DNA of 64,000 nucleotides, taken from NCBI GenBank assembly GCA_902462205.1, contig CABQAR010000001.1:62001-126000 (forward strand). The letters are read 5' to 3'. Position 1 is the stretch's first letter. The number at the start of each line of letters is the position of its first letter. Positions 43,131-52,327 of the stretch are shown here, in pieces. The translations under genes and the position numbers were made by a program. The notes beneath the pieces were generated by a model that saw only the letters and a list, made by a program, of their open reading frames with translations, did not search any database and had not been told where the DNA came from. This DNA is from an uncultured Dialister sp. Its GTDB lineage: Bacteria > Bacillota > Negativicutes > Veillonellales > Dialisteraceae.

Positions 43131-44177
43131 ATGAACTGTAAAAAAGTATTGGCAGCAGGAGTATTATGTGCAGTGGCTTTTAGTATCGTTGCCTGTGGCG
43201 GCGGAAAGTCCATCCCCGGATCTCCGCAGGAGAAAAAGGACAAGGCATCAGGCAGCAAGACAGTCATGCTTTATTCTTCCATGCAGGAAGATCAGCTTAA
43301 TGCGATTAAGCAGGCATTTGAAAAGAAGTATCCCGACATCAAGATGGATTACTATTTTGCAGGAACAGGCAAAGTCATTACCAAGATTGCGACCGAGGCA
43401 AAATCAGGTCAGGTGGCTGCGGATGTCATCTGGGTAGGAGATCCTGCGGATTACATCGGATTCAAGAAGCTGGGCATTCTTGAGAAATATGAATCGCCAG
43501 AAGCTAAAAACATAGAAAAAGTATTTATTGATTCGGAAGGCTATTATACGGGCGCCCGTATGATGAATATGGGCATTGCCTATAACACGTCCAAGGTGAC
43601 GAAGGAAGAAGCGCCAAAAACATGGAATGACCTGCTCGATCCGAAGTGGAAGGGACAGATCGTCATGACAGATCCGGGAACGGCAGGCACGACGAAATAT
43701 GCCGTGGGCGCATTGATGTCAAGCAAGGATTACGGACCGGCCTATTTCCAGAAGCTGAAGGAAAACGGTACGGAATTACAGTCGGGAACGACGGCCACGC
43801 ACAACCAGATCGCTGCCGGAGCTTATAAGGTGGGGATGTGCCTTGATTATGTAACGGAAAATCTGAAGGCGAAGGGATCGACCATCGAATTCATCTATCC
43901 GGATAAGGATGTCATTTCCATTTACAGTCCGATCGCTTTGGTCAAGGGCGCGGCAAACAATGCGAACGGCAAGCTCCTTTACGACTTTATTCTTTCCAAG
44001 GAAGGCCAGGAAGTCCTCGTGGCCAATAATCTCCTTTCCGTGCGGAAAGATGTGAAGCAGAAGGGTGTGACAATTGAAGATATTGCGGCGCATGCGATGA
44101 ATATCGACCTGGCTGCGCTGGCGGCAAATGCAAACAAGGTCCTGGATGACTTTGACGCAATCTTTAAGAAAAAATAA
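43131..44177 (+). CDS. ABC transporter substrate-binding lipoprotein (ferric iron type)
   Basis: The protein has 348 aa with a lipobox (SIVACGGG, Cys near residue 22). The mature protein has the class of fold seen in FutA/FbpA ferric-iron binding proteins: VMLYSSMQEDQLNAIKQAFEKKYP at the start, TKIATEAKSGQVAADVIW, TWNDLLDPKWKGQIVMTDPG and LYDFILSKEGQEVL near the end. GGGAGG supports ATG 43131. Substrate specificity (Fe3+ or another anion or organic ligand such as a phosphonate) cannot be fixed from sequence, but the permease and ATPases fit the iron family. Confidence 0.85.
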   Translation: MNCKKVLAAGVLCAVAFSIVACGGGKSIPGSPQEKKDKASGSKTVMLYSSMQEDQLNAIKQAFEKKYPDIKMDYYFAGTGKVITKIATEAKSGQVAADVIWVGDPADYIGFKKLGILEKYESPEAKNIEKVFIDSEGYYTGARMMNMGIAYNTSKVTKEEAPKTWNDLLDPKWKGQIVMTDPGTAGTTKYAVGALMSSKDYGPAYFQKLKENGTELQSGTTATHNQIAAGAYKVGMCLDYVTENLKAKGSTIEFIYPDKDVISIYSPIALVKGAANNANGKLLYDFILSKEGQEVLVANNLLSVRKDVKQKGVTIEDIAAHAMNIDLAALAANANKVLDDFDAIFKKK

Positions 44178-44205
44178 TAATAATGTCGTTATAAGTTCTA
44201 TTGGT

Positions 44206-44245
44206 GGTGAAGGCAGACCTGATGGAATGCCTTCACCATTCTTTT
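44206..44245 (+). terminator. Hairpin between the binding-protein and ATPase genes
   Basis: GGTGAAGGCA at 44206-44215 pairs perfectly with TGCCTTCACC at 44228-44237, then a T-rich tail. It probably lowers expression of the membrane and ATPase genes relative to the binding protein. Confidence 0.75.
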
Positions 44246-44258
44246 ATGGAGGTATCGT

Positions 44259-45341
44259 ATGGCGGACGTCCGTTTTGAGAATATCACCTTCCATTATGGG
44301 GATAAGTGCATATTGAAAAACTTTTCCCTTTCCGTGGAAGAAAGCCAGATCATGTGCCTTGTCGGGCCGTCAGGCTGCGGTAAGACCACGCTGGTCCGTT
44401 GTCTTTTGGGATTTATAAAGCCGGAGACCGGATCTATTTATGTAGGAGACCAATGCCTGTTCAGCGTGGAGAAGAAAATCAATGTGCCTCCGGAATATCG
44501 CCATATCGGAGTCGTTTTCCAGGATTATGCGGTATGGCCTCATCTGACCGTGCTGGAAAATATACTGTATCCGATGAAAAAGATGCGCATGAATAAAAAA
44601 GAAATGGCGGAAAAGGCGCACCACGCACTGGAACAAGTCCGTATGGTCGGGTATGAAAAGCATCTGCCAAGCCAGCTTTCCGGCGGACAGCAGCAGCGTG
44701 TGGCCATCGCAAGGGCTCTGGTCAGCAGCAAGGATGTCATCGTCATGGACGAGCCCATTACCAATCTGGATGCGAAGCTCCGGGAAGAAATGCTGGAGGA
44801 AATACGTATCATCCAACGAGACATAGGGACGACGATCCTGTATATCACGCATGATCAGGAAGCAGCCCTGCAGCTTTGTGACAGGATGGCAATCATGGAC
44901 AGGGACGGACATCTCTGCCAGATCGGACAGGATGAAGACATCATTCTGAATCCGGCGAACCGGTTCGTGTTTGAGTTTATCGGAGTATCGAATTTCTTGC
45001 CTCTTGCCCATAAGGACGGACATACTTACATCGACGCAGGCGTGCAGTATCCCTATGATGAATGCCCGGCAGACATATTTGCGTCCGGCAGGAAGATGGA
45101 ATTGGGGATACGTCCCAATGACATCGTGTATGATGATTCATCTCCGGTAAGGGCTGTCGTGAAAAGCTCCGTGTTCCTCGGCAGCGAGTACACCTATTTC
45201 GTGACCTTGGGAGACAGGGAGCTCCGCGTACAGGCGAATGCGCTGGAGGTCATGGAGCATGGAAACGTGGAAGAAGGACAGGAAGTAGGGCTTCGGTTTC
45301 TGCAGCCCCGGTATTATGAGGCGGAAACAAGTACAGATTGA
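44259..45341 (+). CDS. ABC transporter ATPase, first of two (FbpC-like)
   Basis: The protein has 360 aa. Walker A is GPSGCGKTT at about residue 36, the signature is LSGGQQQR, and Walker B is VIVMDEPITNLD. An atypical PIT(N) replaces the usual PLSN after the Walker B Glu. The C-terminal 120 residues form a TOBE-like regulatory domain, as in iron and spermidine importers. It lies between the binding protein and the permease. Confidence 0.92.
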   Translation: MADVRFENITFHYGDKCILKNFSLSVEESQIMCLVGPSGCGKTTLVRCLLGFIKPETGSIYVGDQCLFSVEKKINVPPEYRHIGVVFQDYAVWPHLTVLENILYPMKKMRMNKKEMAEKAHHALEQVRMVGYEKHLPSQLSGGQQQRVAIARALVSSKDVIVMDEPITNLDAKLREEMLEEIRIIQRDIGTTILYITHDQEAALQLCDRMAIMDRDGHLCQIGQDEDIILNPANRFVFEFIGVSNFLPLAHKDGHTYIDAGVQYPYDECPADIFASGRKMELGIRPNDIVYDDSSPVRAVVKSSVFLGSEYTYFVTLGDRELRVQANALEVMEHGNVEEGQEVGLRFLQPRYYEAETSTD

Positions 45342-45365
45342 AATGTACATACTTGGAGGTGTGTT

Positions 45366-47087
45366 ATGAGAATAGGGAAGTCAGGGGCTCCTTCTGATCT
45401 GGCGGCGTTGGACGGCAAGACGCTCAGCCTGGACAAAGCAATGACTCTGGTCAGCTTCGTGCTCCTCTTTTTTATCGTTTTTATCCCTATCTTTATGATA
45501 GTGTATAATGCATTTTTCTTTGAAGGCCATTTTGATGCGGAAATGTTCAGGACGGTCGTATTCAGTACGGATAATATGGAAGCAATGACGAATACGGTCA
45601 TTATCGGATTTGCCGTCACGGTTTTCGGTACCATCGTCGGTCTGTTTTATGCATGGCTTTTGGGGCGCAGCGACATTCCCTGTAAAAATCTGATGCGTGC
45701 GCTTTTCATGATTCCTTATATGTTTCCTCCTTTCTTCGGCGCCATGGCATGGGACATGCTTCTGTCGGGGCGCGGAGGATATGTCAACAGCTGGATCATG
45801 AGCACTTTTGGGATTGAAACCTCGCTGTTCAATATCAACTCCTTGGGCGGAATCATATTTGTCGAAGTTTCTTATTATTTCCCCTTTGTATTCATGCAGG
45901 TGGTTTCCGCTCTTGAAAGAATGGATCCGACCTTGGAGGAATCTGCCCGTATCGCGGGGGCTTCACAGAAGACGGTTATCCGTAAAATCACGATTCCCCT
46001 TGTCACACCGGCCATCTCAGCAGGGGCGCTCCTTATCCTTATTTCATCGCTGGCCCATTTCGGCGTACCGGCGATTCTTGGATTCTCGAAGCAGATTTAT
46101 ACACTGCCGACCGTTATTTACGCGTACATAGACAGGGCAGGCGGAAGTTTCGAAGGAATCCGACAGGGAGCGGCGCTGTCTATCCTGCTTGTCTTTGTCG
46201 TGGCCATGGCGCTTATTTTGCAGAAGGTCGTCCTGAGCTCAGGCTCTTTTGACATTATCAAAGGAAAGAGCATGAGGCCTACGCTGATCAAGCTCCGCGG
46301 GGCGAAATATCCGCTCCTCGTGCTTGCCATACTGACGCTGGTCGTCATCGTCCTTGTTCCGCTTCTGATGATTTTCCTCGAAGGACTGGTCAGAGCCTAT
46401 GGTTTGCCGTTCACGCCGGAGAACCTGACGCTGGATAATTTTAGGAATATCCTCGCAAGTACGGCAACCATGGATTCCATCACAAACTCGCTGTTCCTTT
46501 CAGTAACGGCGGGCATACTCTGTATGTTCCTCGGGGTCATGGTGGCGTACGTCGTCATCAAGATCAAGCCGAAGGGAAAGGAAGTACTGGAGATGCTCTC
46601 TGTTCTTCCTTATTCCATACCGGGCACGGTACTGGCAATCGGCGTCATTCTGGCATGGTCAGGCGCATTGGAAGTGAATCTGTACAATACGATCTGGATC
46701 ATCCTTGTGGCGTATCTGGCGAGATACCTTTCCTTCTCCATGAAGAGCGCCTCCGCATCATTGCAGCAGGTACATCCGTCTTTGGAGGAAGCGGCCAGAG
46801 CCTGCGGCGCATCACATACGGAATCCTTAAAGGACATCACGCTTCCATTGATCCGGCCGGCCATGGTTGCAGGGTTCTTCCTGATTTTCCTCCCGTCCAT
46901 GCGTGAGTTGACGACGTCCATCCTTTTATATGGGCCTTATTCACGGACGCTGGGCGTACAGATCTTTGCCCTCCGTGACAGCGGGCAGATTCCGCAGGCC
47001 TCCGCATTGGCAGCGATCGCCATCGTCATCATCATTGTTTGTAACTATATCGTGACCCAGATTACCAAGGACAGAAAGGGCGTGTAG
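45366..47087 (+). CDS. Fused ABC transporter permease (FbpB-like)
   Basis: The protein has 573 aa with about twelve membrane helices in two similar halves, as in single-gene ferric-iron permeases. Each half has the cytoplasmic EAA loop: LEESARIAGASQKTVIRKITIPL in the first and LEEAARACGASHTESLKDITLPL in the second. A GGAGGTGTGTT site precedes the ATG. It is the only permease gene in the operon, so both ATPases probably serve it. Confidence 0.93.
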   Translation: MRIGKSGAPSDLAALDGKTLSLDKAMTLVSFVLLFFIVFIPIFMIVYNAFFFEGHFDAEMFRTVVFSTDNMEAMTNTVIIGFAVTVFGTIVGLFYAWLLGRSDIPCKNLMRALFMIPYMFPPFFGAMAWDMLLSGRGGYVNSWIMSTFGIETSLFNINSLGGIIFVEVSYYFPFVFMQVVSALERMDPTLEESARIAGASQKTVIRKITIPLVTPAISAGALLILISSLAHFGVPAILGFSKQIYTLPTVIYAYIDRAGGSFEGIRQGAALSILLVFVVAMALILQKVVLSSGSFDIIKGKSMRPTLIKLRGAKYPLLVLAILTLVVIVLVPLLMIFLEGLVRAYGLPFTPENLTLDNFRNILASTATMDSITNSLFLSVTAGILCMFLGVMVAYVVIKIKPKGKEVLEMLSVLPYSIPGTVLAIGVILAWSGALEVNLYNTIWIILVAYLARYLSFSMKSASASLQQVHPSLEEAARACGASHTESLKDITLPLIRPAMVAGFFLIFLPSMRELTTSILLYGPYSRTLGVQIFALRDSGQIPQASALAAIAIVIIIVCNYIVTQITKDRKGV

Positions 47088-47089
47088 AC

Positions 47090-48196
47090 ATGGAAGACCA
47101 GATCATACTGAAACATGTGACCAAGCGTTTTACCACGAAGACCCTGGGAACTGTCACTGCGGTCAATGATTTCAATCTTTCCATCAGGGAAGGTGAATGC
47201 TTCTCTTTCCTCGGACCGTCAGGTTGCGGCAAGACGACGACGCTCCGTATGATTGCGGGCTTTGAAGATTTGTCGGAGGGAGAAATACATCTGTGCGGAC
47301 GGCCTGTTTCCATCAAGGCGCAGAATTTATATGTGCCGCCGGAACAGCGCGGACTGGGAATGGTATTCCAGGCATTTGCCGTATGGCCGCATATGAACGT
47401 ATTTGAAAATGTGGCATTCCCGTTAACAATCAAAAAGATACCGAAGGATGAAATCGTGAAAAGGGTGAAGGAAGCACTGCACCATACCAGTCTGGATGGT
47501 TTGGGAGAGGTATATCCTTCTGACCTTTCCGGCGGGCAGCAGCAGCGTATCGCCTTGGCAAGGGCGATTATTACGAATCCTAAGGTCATGCTGCTGGATG
47601 AGCCGCTTTCCAACCTTGACCCCAAGCTCAGGGAAAGCATGCGTTTTGAAATAAAAGCACTGCAGCGTAAATTCGGGTTTACCATCATTTTCGTCACCCA
47701 TGACCAGAGCGAGGCCATGGCGATTTCGGACAGGATGATGGTATGTGATATGGGCAATATCATGCAGATCGATACACCGTCCAACCTGTATAATCATCCC
47801 TGCAACCGTTTTGTGCACAGCTTCCTCGGTCAGTCTACCTTCATCCATGTCGTATTGGAGCATGGAAAGGCTTATGCCAAGGGAGATATGGAGCATCCGC
47901 TGCCGGTGGAGGTCCCGGAAGGCGTGGATCGCGAGATGGTCATCGCCACCCGCCCCAACGCAGTGGATCTGAACCGTGACCATGGCTATGAAACGTCCAT
48001 ATTCAGCCGTATATTCCTGACGGACTCCACGGAATATGAAGTGAAGATAGGCAACCAGCTGCTAAAAATACAGACACCCCACAGGATTACCTTTGCAGAG
48101 GGAGAGAAATGCTTTGTCGATCTGAAGCATATCATGTGGTACCCGGAGGATTCTGCTGATGAAGAAGCAGAGCGGGCGAAACGACAGCTGGTCTGA
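47090..48196 (+). CDS. ABC transporter ATPase, second of two
   Basis: The protein has 368 aa. Walker A is GPSGCGKTT, the signature LSGGQQQRIALARA, Walker B VMLLDEPLSNLD and the switch His lies in FVTHDQSEAM. A TOBE-type C-terminal domain follows. It starts 2 bp after the permease stop. It is clearly different in sequence from the first ATPase, so the pair could form a heterodimer or be alternatives. Confidence 0.92.
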   Translation: MEDQIILKHVTKRFTTKTLGTVTAVNDFNLSIREGECFSFLGPSGCGKTTTLRMIAGFEDLSEGEIHLCGRPVSIKAQNLYVPPEQRGLGMVFQAFAVWPHMNVFENVAFPLTIKKIPKDEIVKRVKEALHHTSLDGLGEVYPSDLSGGQQQRIALARAIITNPKVMLLDEPLSNLDPKLRESMRFEIKALQRKFGFTIIFVTHDQSEAMAISDRMMVCDMGNIMQIDTPSNLYNHPCNRFVHSFLGQSTFIHVVLEHGKAYAKGDMEHPLPVEVPEGVDREMVIATRPNAVDLNRDHGYETSIFSRIFLTDSTEYEVKIGNQLLKIQTPHRITFAEGEKCFVDLKHIMWYPEDSADEEAERAKRQLV

Positions 48197-48256
48197 CTGG
48201 ATTTTCTGACCGAACTACATAAAAATGGTCGGGCAGGTTATAAATGTTTGATACAG

Positions 48257-48288
48257 CAAAACCGGATTGCGTTGGCAGTCCGGTTTTA
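48257..48288 (+). terminator. Terminator of the iron ABC operon
   Basis: AAAACCGGA pairs with TCCGGTTTT around a short loop. Confidence 0.75.
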
Positions 48289-48411
48289 TCATGCTTTTCA
48301 GATATTCGCAGGGAAGATATAAAATACGGAGCCAAAATATTTCTAAAAGCAGAACAAATTTTCTGTAGTTGTGGTAAAATTTGAATAGAAAATTTGTTTG
48401 GTGGTGATAAG

Positions 48412-49653
48412 ATGGACATCGGTGAGAAGCTGAATATACTGGCGGATGCGGCAAAATACGACGTGTCCTGCTCTTCCAGCGGTTCGTCACGGAGGAATAT
48501 GCCCGGCGGCCTTGGCAATGCGCATTACAGCGGTATCTGCCATTCATGGACGGCGGACGGGCGGTGCATTTCTCTATTAAAGATACTCATGACGAATTCC
48601 TGCATGTATGACTGTGAATATTGCGTGAACAGGCGGAGCCATGACACGCCGCGCGCGTTCCTTTCTCCTGAGGAAATCGTGACTCTTACTATACAGTTTT
48701 ACCGGCGGAATTATATAGAGGGGCTTTTTCTTTCCTCCGGCATCGTCCGTTCGCCTGATTACACCACGGAACTTTTGATCAAGGTGGCGAAACTCCTGCG
48801 TGAGAGGGAGCATTTCAACGGTTATATCCATATGAAGGGGATTCCCGGGACGGATGAGAAGCTTTTAAATGAACTTGGCCGGTATGTTGACCGGGTAAGC
48901 GTGAATATCGAGCTTCCGTCGGAACGCTCGCTAAAGCTTCTGGCGCCGCAGAAATCCAGACAGGCAATCATGGCGCCGATGAAATATTTCCATGACCGCA
49001 TCGTGGAAAGAAGGCTGGAGAAATCGAGGCGGGCGCCGAGCTTTGTGCCCGCAGGGCAGACGACGCAGCTCATCGTCGGAGCCAGCGGAGAAAGCGATCG
49101 GGATATTCTGCGTCTGACACAGGGGCTGTATCGTGTGGCGGAATTGAAACGCGTGTATTATTCCGCGTATGTACCTGTCATGACGGGGAAAAATCTGCCT
49201 GTGATAGCGAAGCCCCCGCTTCTTCGTGAAAACCGCCTGTATCAGGCGGACTGGCTCCTGCGGTTTTATGGGTTTTCCGCGGAGGAGATATTGACGGAAA
49301 AGGAACCGGATTTCGATACGGAACTGGATCCGAAGTCATGCTGGGCGATGCGCCACCGTGATTTATTCCCTGTGGAGGTGAACCGCGCTTCTTATGAAAT
49401 GCTGCTCCGCGTGCCGGGGATAGGCGTACGGAGCGCGCTTCGCATCCTGCGGCTTCGCCGGTATGCGTATCTGTCAGCAGAGGATCTGAAAAGGATCGGC
49501 GTTGTCTGGAAGCGGGCGAAGCATTTTCTGACCTGCGGCGGCCGTTATGAAGGCGTGGGGGACGGAGATACCTTTCGGCTTCGGCAGGCGTTGATTTCGG
49601 AGAGGGCCAAGAGGGAAATGCAGCAGATGAGCCTTTTTCCCGGGCAGGTGTGA
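48412..49653 (+). CDS. Putative DNA modification/repair radical SAM protein
   Basis: The protein has 413 aa. The radical SAM cluster motif is CMYDCEYC near residue 64. The N-terminus has KLNILADAAKYDVSCSSSG, and the C-terminal part has a helix-hairpin-helix-like DNA-binding segment (LLRVPGIGVRSALRILRLRR). This combination, together with the next gene, matches the two-gene family described as radical SAM linked to uracil-DNA-glycosylase-like proteins. The chemistry is unproven as far as I know. GGTGGTG lies before ATG 48412, which is preferred to TTG 48394. Confidence 0.88.
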   Translation: MDIGEKLNILADAAKYDVSCSSSGSSRRNMPGGLGNAHYSGICHSWTADGRCISLLKILMTNSCMYDCEYCVNRRSHDTPRAFLSPEEIVTLTIQFYRRNYIEGLFLSSGIVRSPDYTTELLIKVAKLLREREHFNGYIHMKGIPGTDEKLLNELGRYVDRVSVNIELPSERSLKLLAPQKSRQAIMAPMKYFHDRIVERRLEKSRRAPSFVPAGQTTQLIVGASGESDRDILRLTQGLYRVAELKRVYYSAYVPVMTGKNLPVIAKPPLLRENRLYQADWLLRFYGFSAEEILTEKEPDFDTELDPKSCWAMRHRDLFPVEVNRASYEMLLRVPGIGVRSALRILRLRRYAYLSAEDLKRIGVVWKRAKHFLTCGGRYEGVGDGDTFRLRQALISERAKREMQQMSLFPGQV

Positions 49654-49654
49654 A

Positions 49655-50395
49655 ATGAAATATGTCTATGACGGGAGCTTTCCCGGCTTCCTTTCCGTTG
49701 TTTATTGTGCGTATCATGATGGAACCAGCCGGGTGGAATCCATCAGCCCGTATGATGGAAATCGGGACCTCTTCGGAATGGAGGCGCAGGTGGCGACTGA
49801 TTTCGGGCATGCGGAACGGGTGGCGGACGCATTTTGCAGAAAGTGCGGAAAGGATGCTTTCCGATGGATGTATCATGCTTTTCTTTGCGATGATGGCAGT
49901 GAGGATTTCCTTTTCGACTATATCGTGAGGGGATTCAGGCTGGGAAAACGGATTTATGCATACAGCGGAGACCCATGGATGTGGAACGTGCTTTCCCGTT
50001 CACAGAAAACAGGGAATGAGGCGGAGAAGTTCAGAGGGATATTGCGGTTCAGCGAACTGGCGGAAGGGATGCTTTATGCGGAAATCAGGCCCACCCATCA
50101 TGTCCTTCCCCTTATCGCGGGCCATTTCCGGAGAAGAATGGCAGGAGAGGAGTGGGCGATCCATGATATGGGGCGCCGGCTGGCAGTTTATTATGATCGA
50201 AAGGAACTCATACTGGTGCATGTGGAGAATCCATCCGGGCGCCTGCTGTTCAGCGGGGAGGAAAAGAATTTCCGCAAACTCTGGCGGGATTACTGGAGCC
50301 ATATGGCCATTGAGGAAAGAAAGAATCCGGTGCTCCAACGGTCGTTCCTGCCAAAGAAATATTGGGGGTTCCTGACAGAAATGGGAAGGACATAA
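49655..50395 (+). CDS. DUF4130 / TIGR03915-type DNA metabolism protein
   Basis: The protein has 246 aa. The N-terminus KYVYDGSFPGFLSVVYCAY and the central RFSELAEGMLYAEIRPTHHVLPLIAGHF are hallmarks of this family, which is fused to a uracil-DNA glycosylase domain in some organisms. Here it is free-standing. It starts 1 bp after the radical SAM gene stops, so the two are almost certainly translated together and act in one pathway, probably on damaged or modified DNA. Confidence 0.88.
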   Translation: MKYVYDGSFPGFLSVVYCAYHDGTSRVESISPYDGNRDLFGMEAQVATDFGHAERVADAFCRKCGKDAFRWMYHAFLCDDGSEDFLFDYIVRGFRLGKRIYAYSGDPWMWNVLSRSQKTGNEAEKFRGILRFSELAEGMLYAEIRPTHHVLPLIAGHFRRRMAGEEWAIHDMGRRLAVYYDRKELILVHVENPSGRLLFSGEEKNFRKLWRDYWSHMAIEERKNPVLQRSFLPKKYWGFLTEMGRT

Positions 50396-50404
50396 AATCC
50401 ATGT

Positions 50405-50452
50405 ACGCAAAAAGGACTATCATGCGCAATGGCAGGATAGTCCTTTTTGCGT
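50405..50452 (+). terminator. Perfect 17-bp terminator between convergent genes
   Basis: ACGCAAAAAGGACTATC at 50405-50421 is exactly complementary to GATAGTCCTTTTTGCGT at 50436-50452. The A and T tracts on both sides allow it to work for the DUF4130 gene and for the MerR gene on the other strand. Confidence 0.85.
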
Positions 50453-50466
50453 GGGAGTCTTCGGCC

Positions 50467-50925
50467 TTACTCGGCGGGAGGAAGCTCATGCAACTTTTGG
50501 TAGGCGTCCTTCAGGCGCTGCGGAAGGGTTTCTTTATCAATCCGGTTGGGCGTCTCGGTGGTGCCTGCATCTTTGGCTGTTTCATAAAACCATAGTTTGT
50601 AGTCAACGATGGAGGCCATTTCTTCCAATTCTTTCTGTTTCTGCACGATAATGGCTTTCTGTTTCTTCAAAATAGAAAGACGGACACGGATGGTTTCTTC
50701 TCCATCCGGCGGAAGCTGTATGAATTCACGGATGTCCTTCAGGGAAAGCCCCGTGCTTTTTAAACATTGGATCAGCCGCAGGGCGGTGAAATCCTCTTCC
50801 TTGAACATGCGTATCCCGCCGACGGATCGTTCTATGGCGGGGAGAAGCCCTTCCTTATCGTAATAACGGATGGTGGAAGCAGGGATGCCCAAAATTTTTG
50901 CTGCTTCGCCGGCTGTATAAATCAT
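50467..50925 (-). CDS. MerR-family regulator (AdhR/NmlR-like)
   Basis: The protein has 152 aa. The N-terminal winged helix-turn-helix is MIYTAGEAAKILGIPASTIRYYDKEGLLP. A Cys in LIQCLKSTGLS sits where the aldehyde- or electrophile-sensing Cys is found in AdhR/NmlR regulators. The dimer coiled coil follows (RVRLSILKKQKAIIVQKQKELEEM). GGAGGAATC before ATG 50925 decides the start. It is divergent from the cupin operon, whose promoter carries a MerR-type palindrome. Confidence 0.88.
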   Translation of the reverse strand: MIYTAGEAAKILGIPASTIRYYDKEGLLPAIERSVGGIRMFKEEDFTALRLIQCLKSTGLSLKDIREFIQLPPDGEETIRVRLSILKKQKAIIVQKQKELEEMASIVDYKLWFYETAKDAGTTETPNRIDKETLPQRLKDAYQKLHELPPAE

Positions 50926-50960
50926 TGATTCCTCCTTGGAGAAAAAGTCTAAAAAAGCTC

Positions 50961-50991
50961 TTGACTTAAAGTTAACTTTAACTTGTAACAT
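50961..50991 (+). promoter_or_regulatory. MerR-type promoter with palindromic operator
   Basis: TTGACT at 50961-50966 and TAACAT at 50986-50991 are 19 bp apart, the long spacer typical of MerR-activated promoters. The perfect palindrome TTAAAGTTAACTTTAA (50966-50981) fills the spacer. It resembles what I recall of AdhR/NmlR operators and should drive the cupin operon. Confidence 0.8.
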
Positions 50992-51097
50992 TATATTCAA
51001 CTTCAAGGAGATTATATGATTTGCCTTGGATTTTGTCAAATGACCTGATGAATCCGAAATAACCATGATGGTTTTTATGAAAGAAAGGAAGAAAACG

Positions 51098-51505
51098 ATG
51101 AACGGAGAAAACAAAAACGTATCAGTATTCCCCATGGGAGAAAAGAATGAGGCTTATGCGAAATATTTCACGGGACAGAGCTATCTTGCCATGCTTGTAA
51201 AAGGACGTGTGCCTGTCGCCAATGTGACCTTTGAGCCGGGATGCCGTAATCACTGGCATATCCATCATAAAGGCGGACAGATCCTGCTTTGCACAGGAGG
51301 CCGTGGATATTATCAGGAATGGGGGCAGCCCGCGCGGGAACTTCATCCCGGTGATGTGGTCAATATCGCACCGGAAATCAAGCATTGGCATGGGGCCGCG
51401 AAGGACAGCTGGTTTTCACATATCGCCATCGAAGTTCCTGCAGAGGGTTCTTCCAATGAATGGTGCGAGGAAGTCAGCGATGAAGAGTATGGCAGGCTGA
51501 AATAA
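51098..51505 (+). CDS. Cupin-domain protein
   Basis: The protein has 135 aa with a single cupin barrel. Metal-ligand motif 1 is HWHIHHKGGQILLCTGGRG and motif 2 is GDVVNIAPEIKHWHGA. Small cupins with this pattern often occur beside carboxymuconolactone-decarboxylase-like genes, as here. The reaction is unknown. AAAGGAAG lies before ATG 51098. It is the first gene of the operon behind the MerR-type promoter. Confidence 0.85.
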   Translation: MNGENKNVSVFPMGEKNEAYAKYFTGQSYLAMLVKGRVPVANVTFEPGCRNHWHIHHKGGQILLCTGGRGYYQEWGQPARELHPGDVVNIAPEIKHWHGAAKDSWFSHIAIEVPAEGSSNEWCEEVSDEEYGRLK

Positions 51506-51526
51506 TTCCGTGAAGGAGGAAAAACC

Positions 51527-52327
51527 ATGATGAAAAAATGGTGTGCGTTCCTGCTTGCTGCAGCAGTCAGCATGCCGGGCATGATGGCGTATGCTGATTA
51601 TTCAATTAAAAATTCGGAGGGGAAAACGATGCATGAAAAAATTGTGCAGACTGCCGGTCGAGATGTACTCGGACAGTTTGCTCCTGAGTTTGCAAAATAT
51701 AATGATGATATCCTGTTTGGAGAGGTATGGAATAAGCAGGATGCTTTGGGAACCCGTGAAAAGAGCATGATTACCGTGGCCGGGCTGATGGGGCTCGGCA
51801 TCACGGACAATTCCCTGAAATATCATATTACCAATGCGAAAAACAAAGGGGTAACGAAAGCGGAAATGGTGGATGAAATCACGCAGCTTGGATTTTACCT
51901 CGGCTGGCCGAAGGCATGGGCCGTATTTCCTCTGGTAAAAGGCGTTTATGAGAATGATATGTCGGATGACAGGCCTCTTGCGGAAACAAAGACAACGCCG
52001 ATGGAAAGACAGACGGCCGGACGGGAATTGCTCGGAAGTCTGGCGCCTGAATTTGCCAGATATAATGATGATATCCTGTTCGGCGAGGTGTGGGCGCGGA
52101 ACAAGGTGCTTTCTCCTCATGACAGAAGCATGATCACTATTGCGGGCCTTATGGGCGCTAATATATTGGACAACTCTTTCAAAGCACACTTGCGCATGGG
52201 AAAGGCACATGGTATTACTAAAGATGAAGTGGTAGATGAAATCACACAGCTTGCATTTTATACGGGCTGGCCGAAAGCATGGGCAGCCTTTGGCATGGCG
52301 AAAGAGGTTTATGGCATTGAAAAATAA
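51527..52327 (+). CDS. Exported tandem carboxymuconolactone decarboxylase-like protein
   Basis: The protein has 266 aa. A signal peptide (AAAVSMPGMMAYAD) is followed by two similar domains of about 105 residues, each with DDILFGEVW, a RxxSMIT(V/I)AGLMG block, an H near the middle and EITQL(G/A)FY(L/T)GWPKAWA. Neither has the CxxC of AhpD-type peroxidase partners, so a redox role by that route is unlikely. Export of such a domain is uncommon in my experience. It overlaps the flavodoxin gene by 17 bp. Confidence 0.85.
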   Translation: MMKKWCAFLLAAAVSMPGMMAYADYSIKNSEGKTMHEKIVQTAGRDVLGQFAPEFAKYNDDILFGEVWNKQDALGTREKSMITVAGLMGLGITDNSLKYHITNAKNKGVTKAEMVDEITQLGFYLGWPKAWAVFPLVKGVYENDMSDDRPLAETKTTPMERQTAGRELLGSLAPEFARYNDDILFGEVWARNKVLSPHDRSMITIAGLMGANILDNSFKAHLRMGKAHGITKDEVVDEITQLAFYTGWPKAWAAFGMAKEVYGIEK

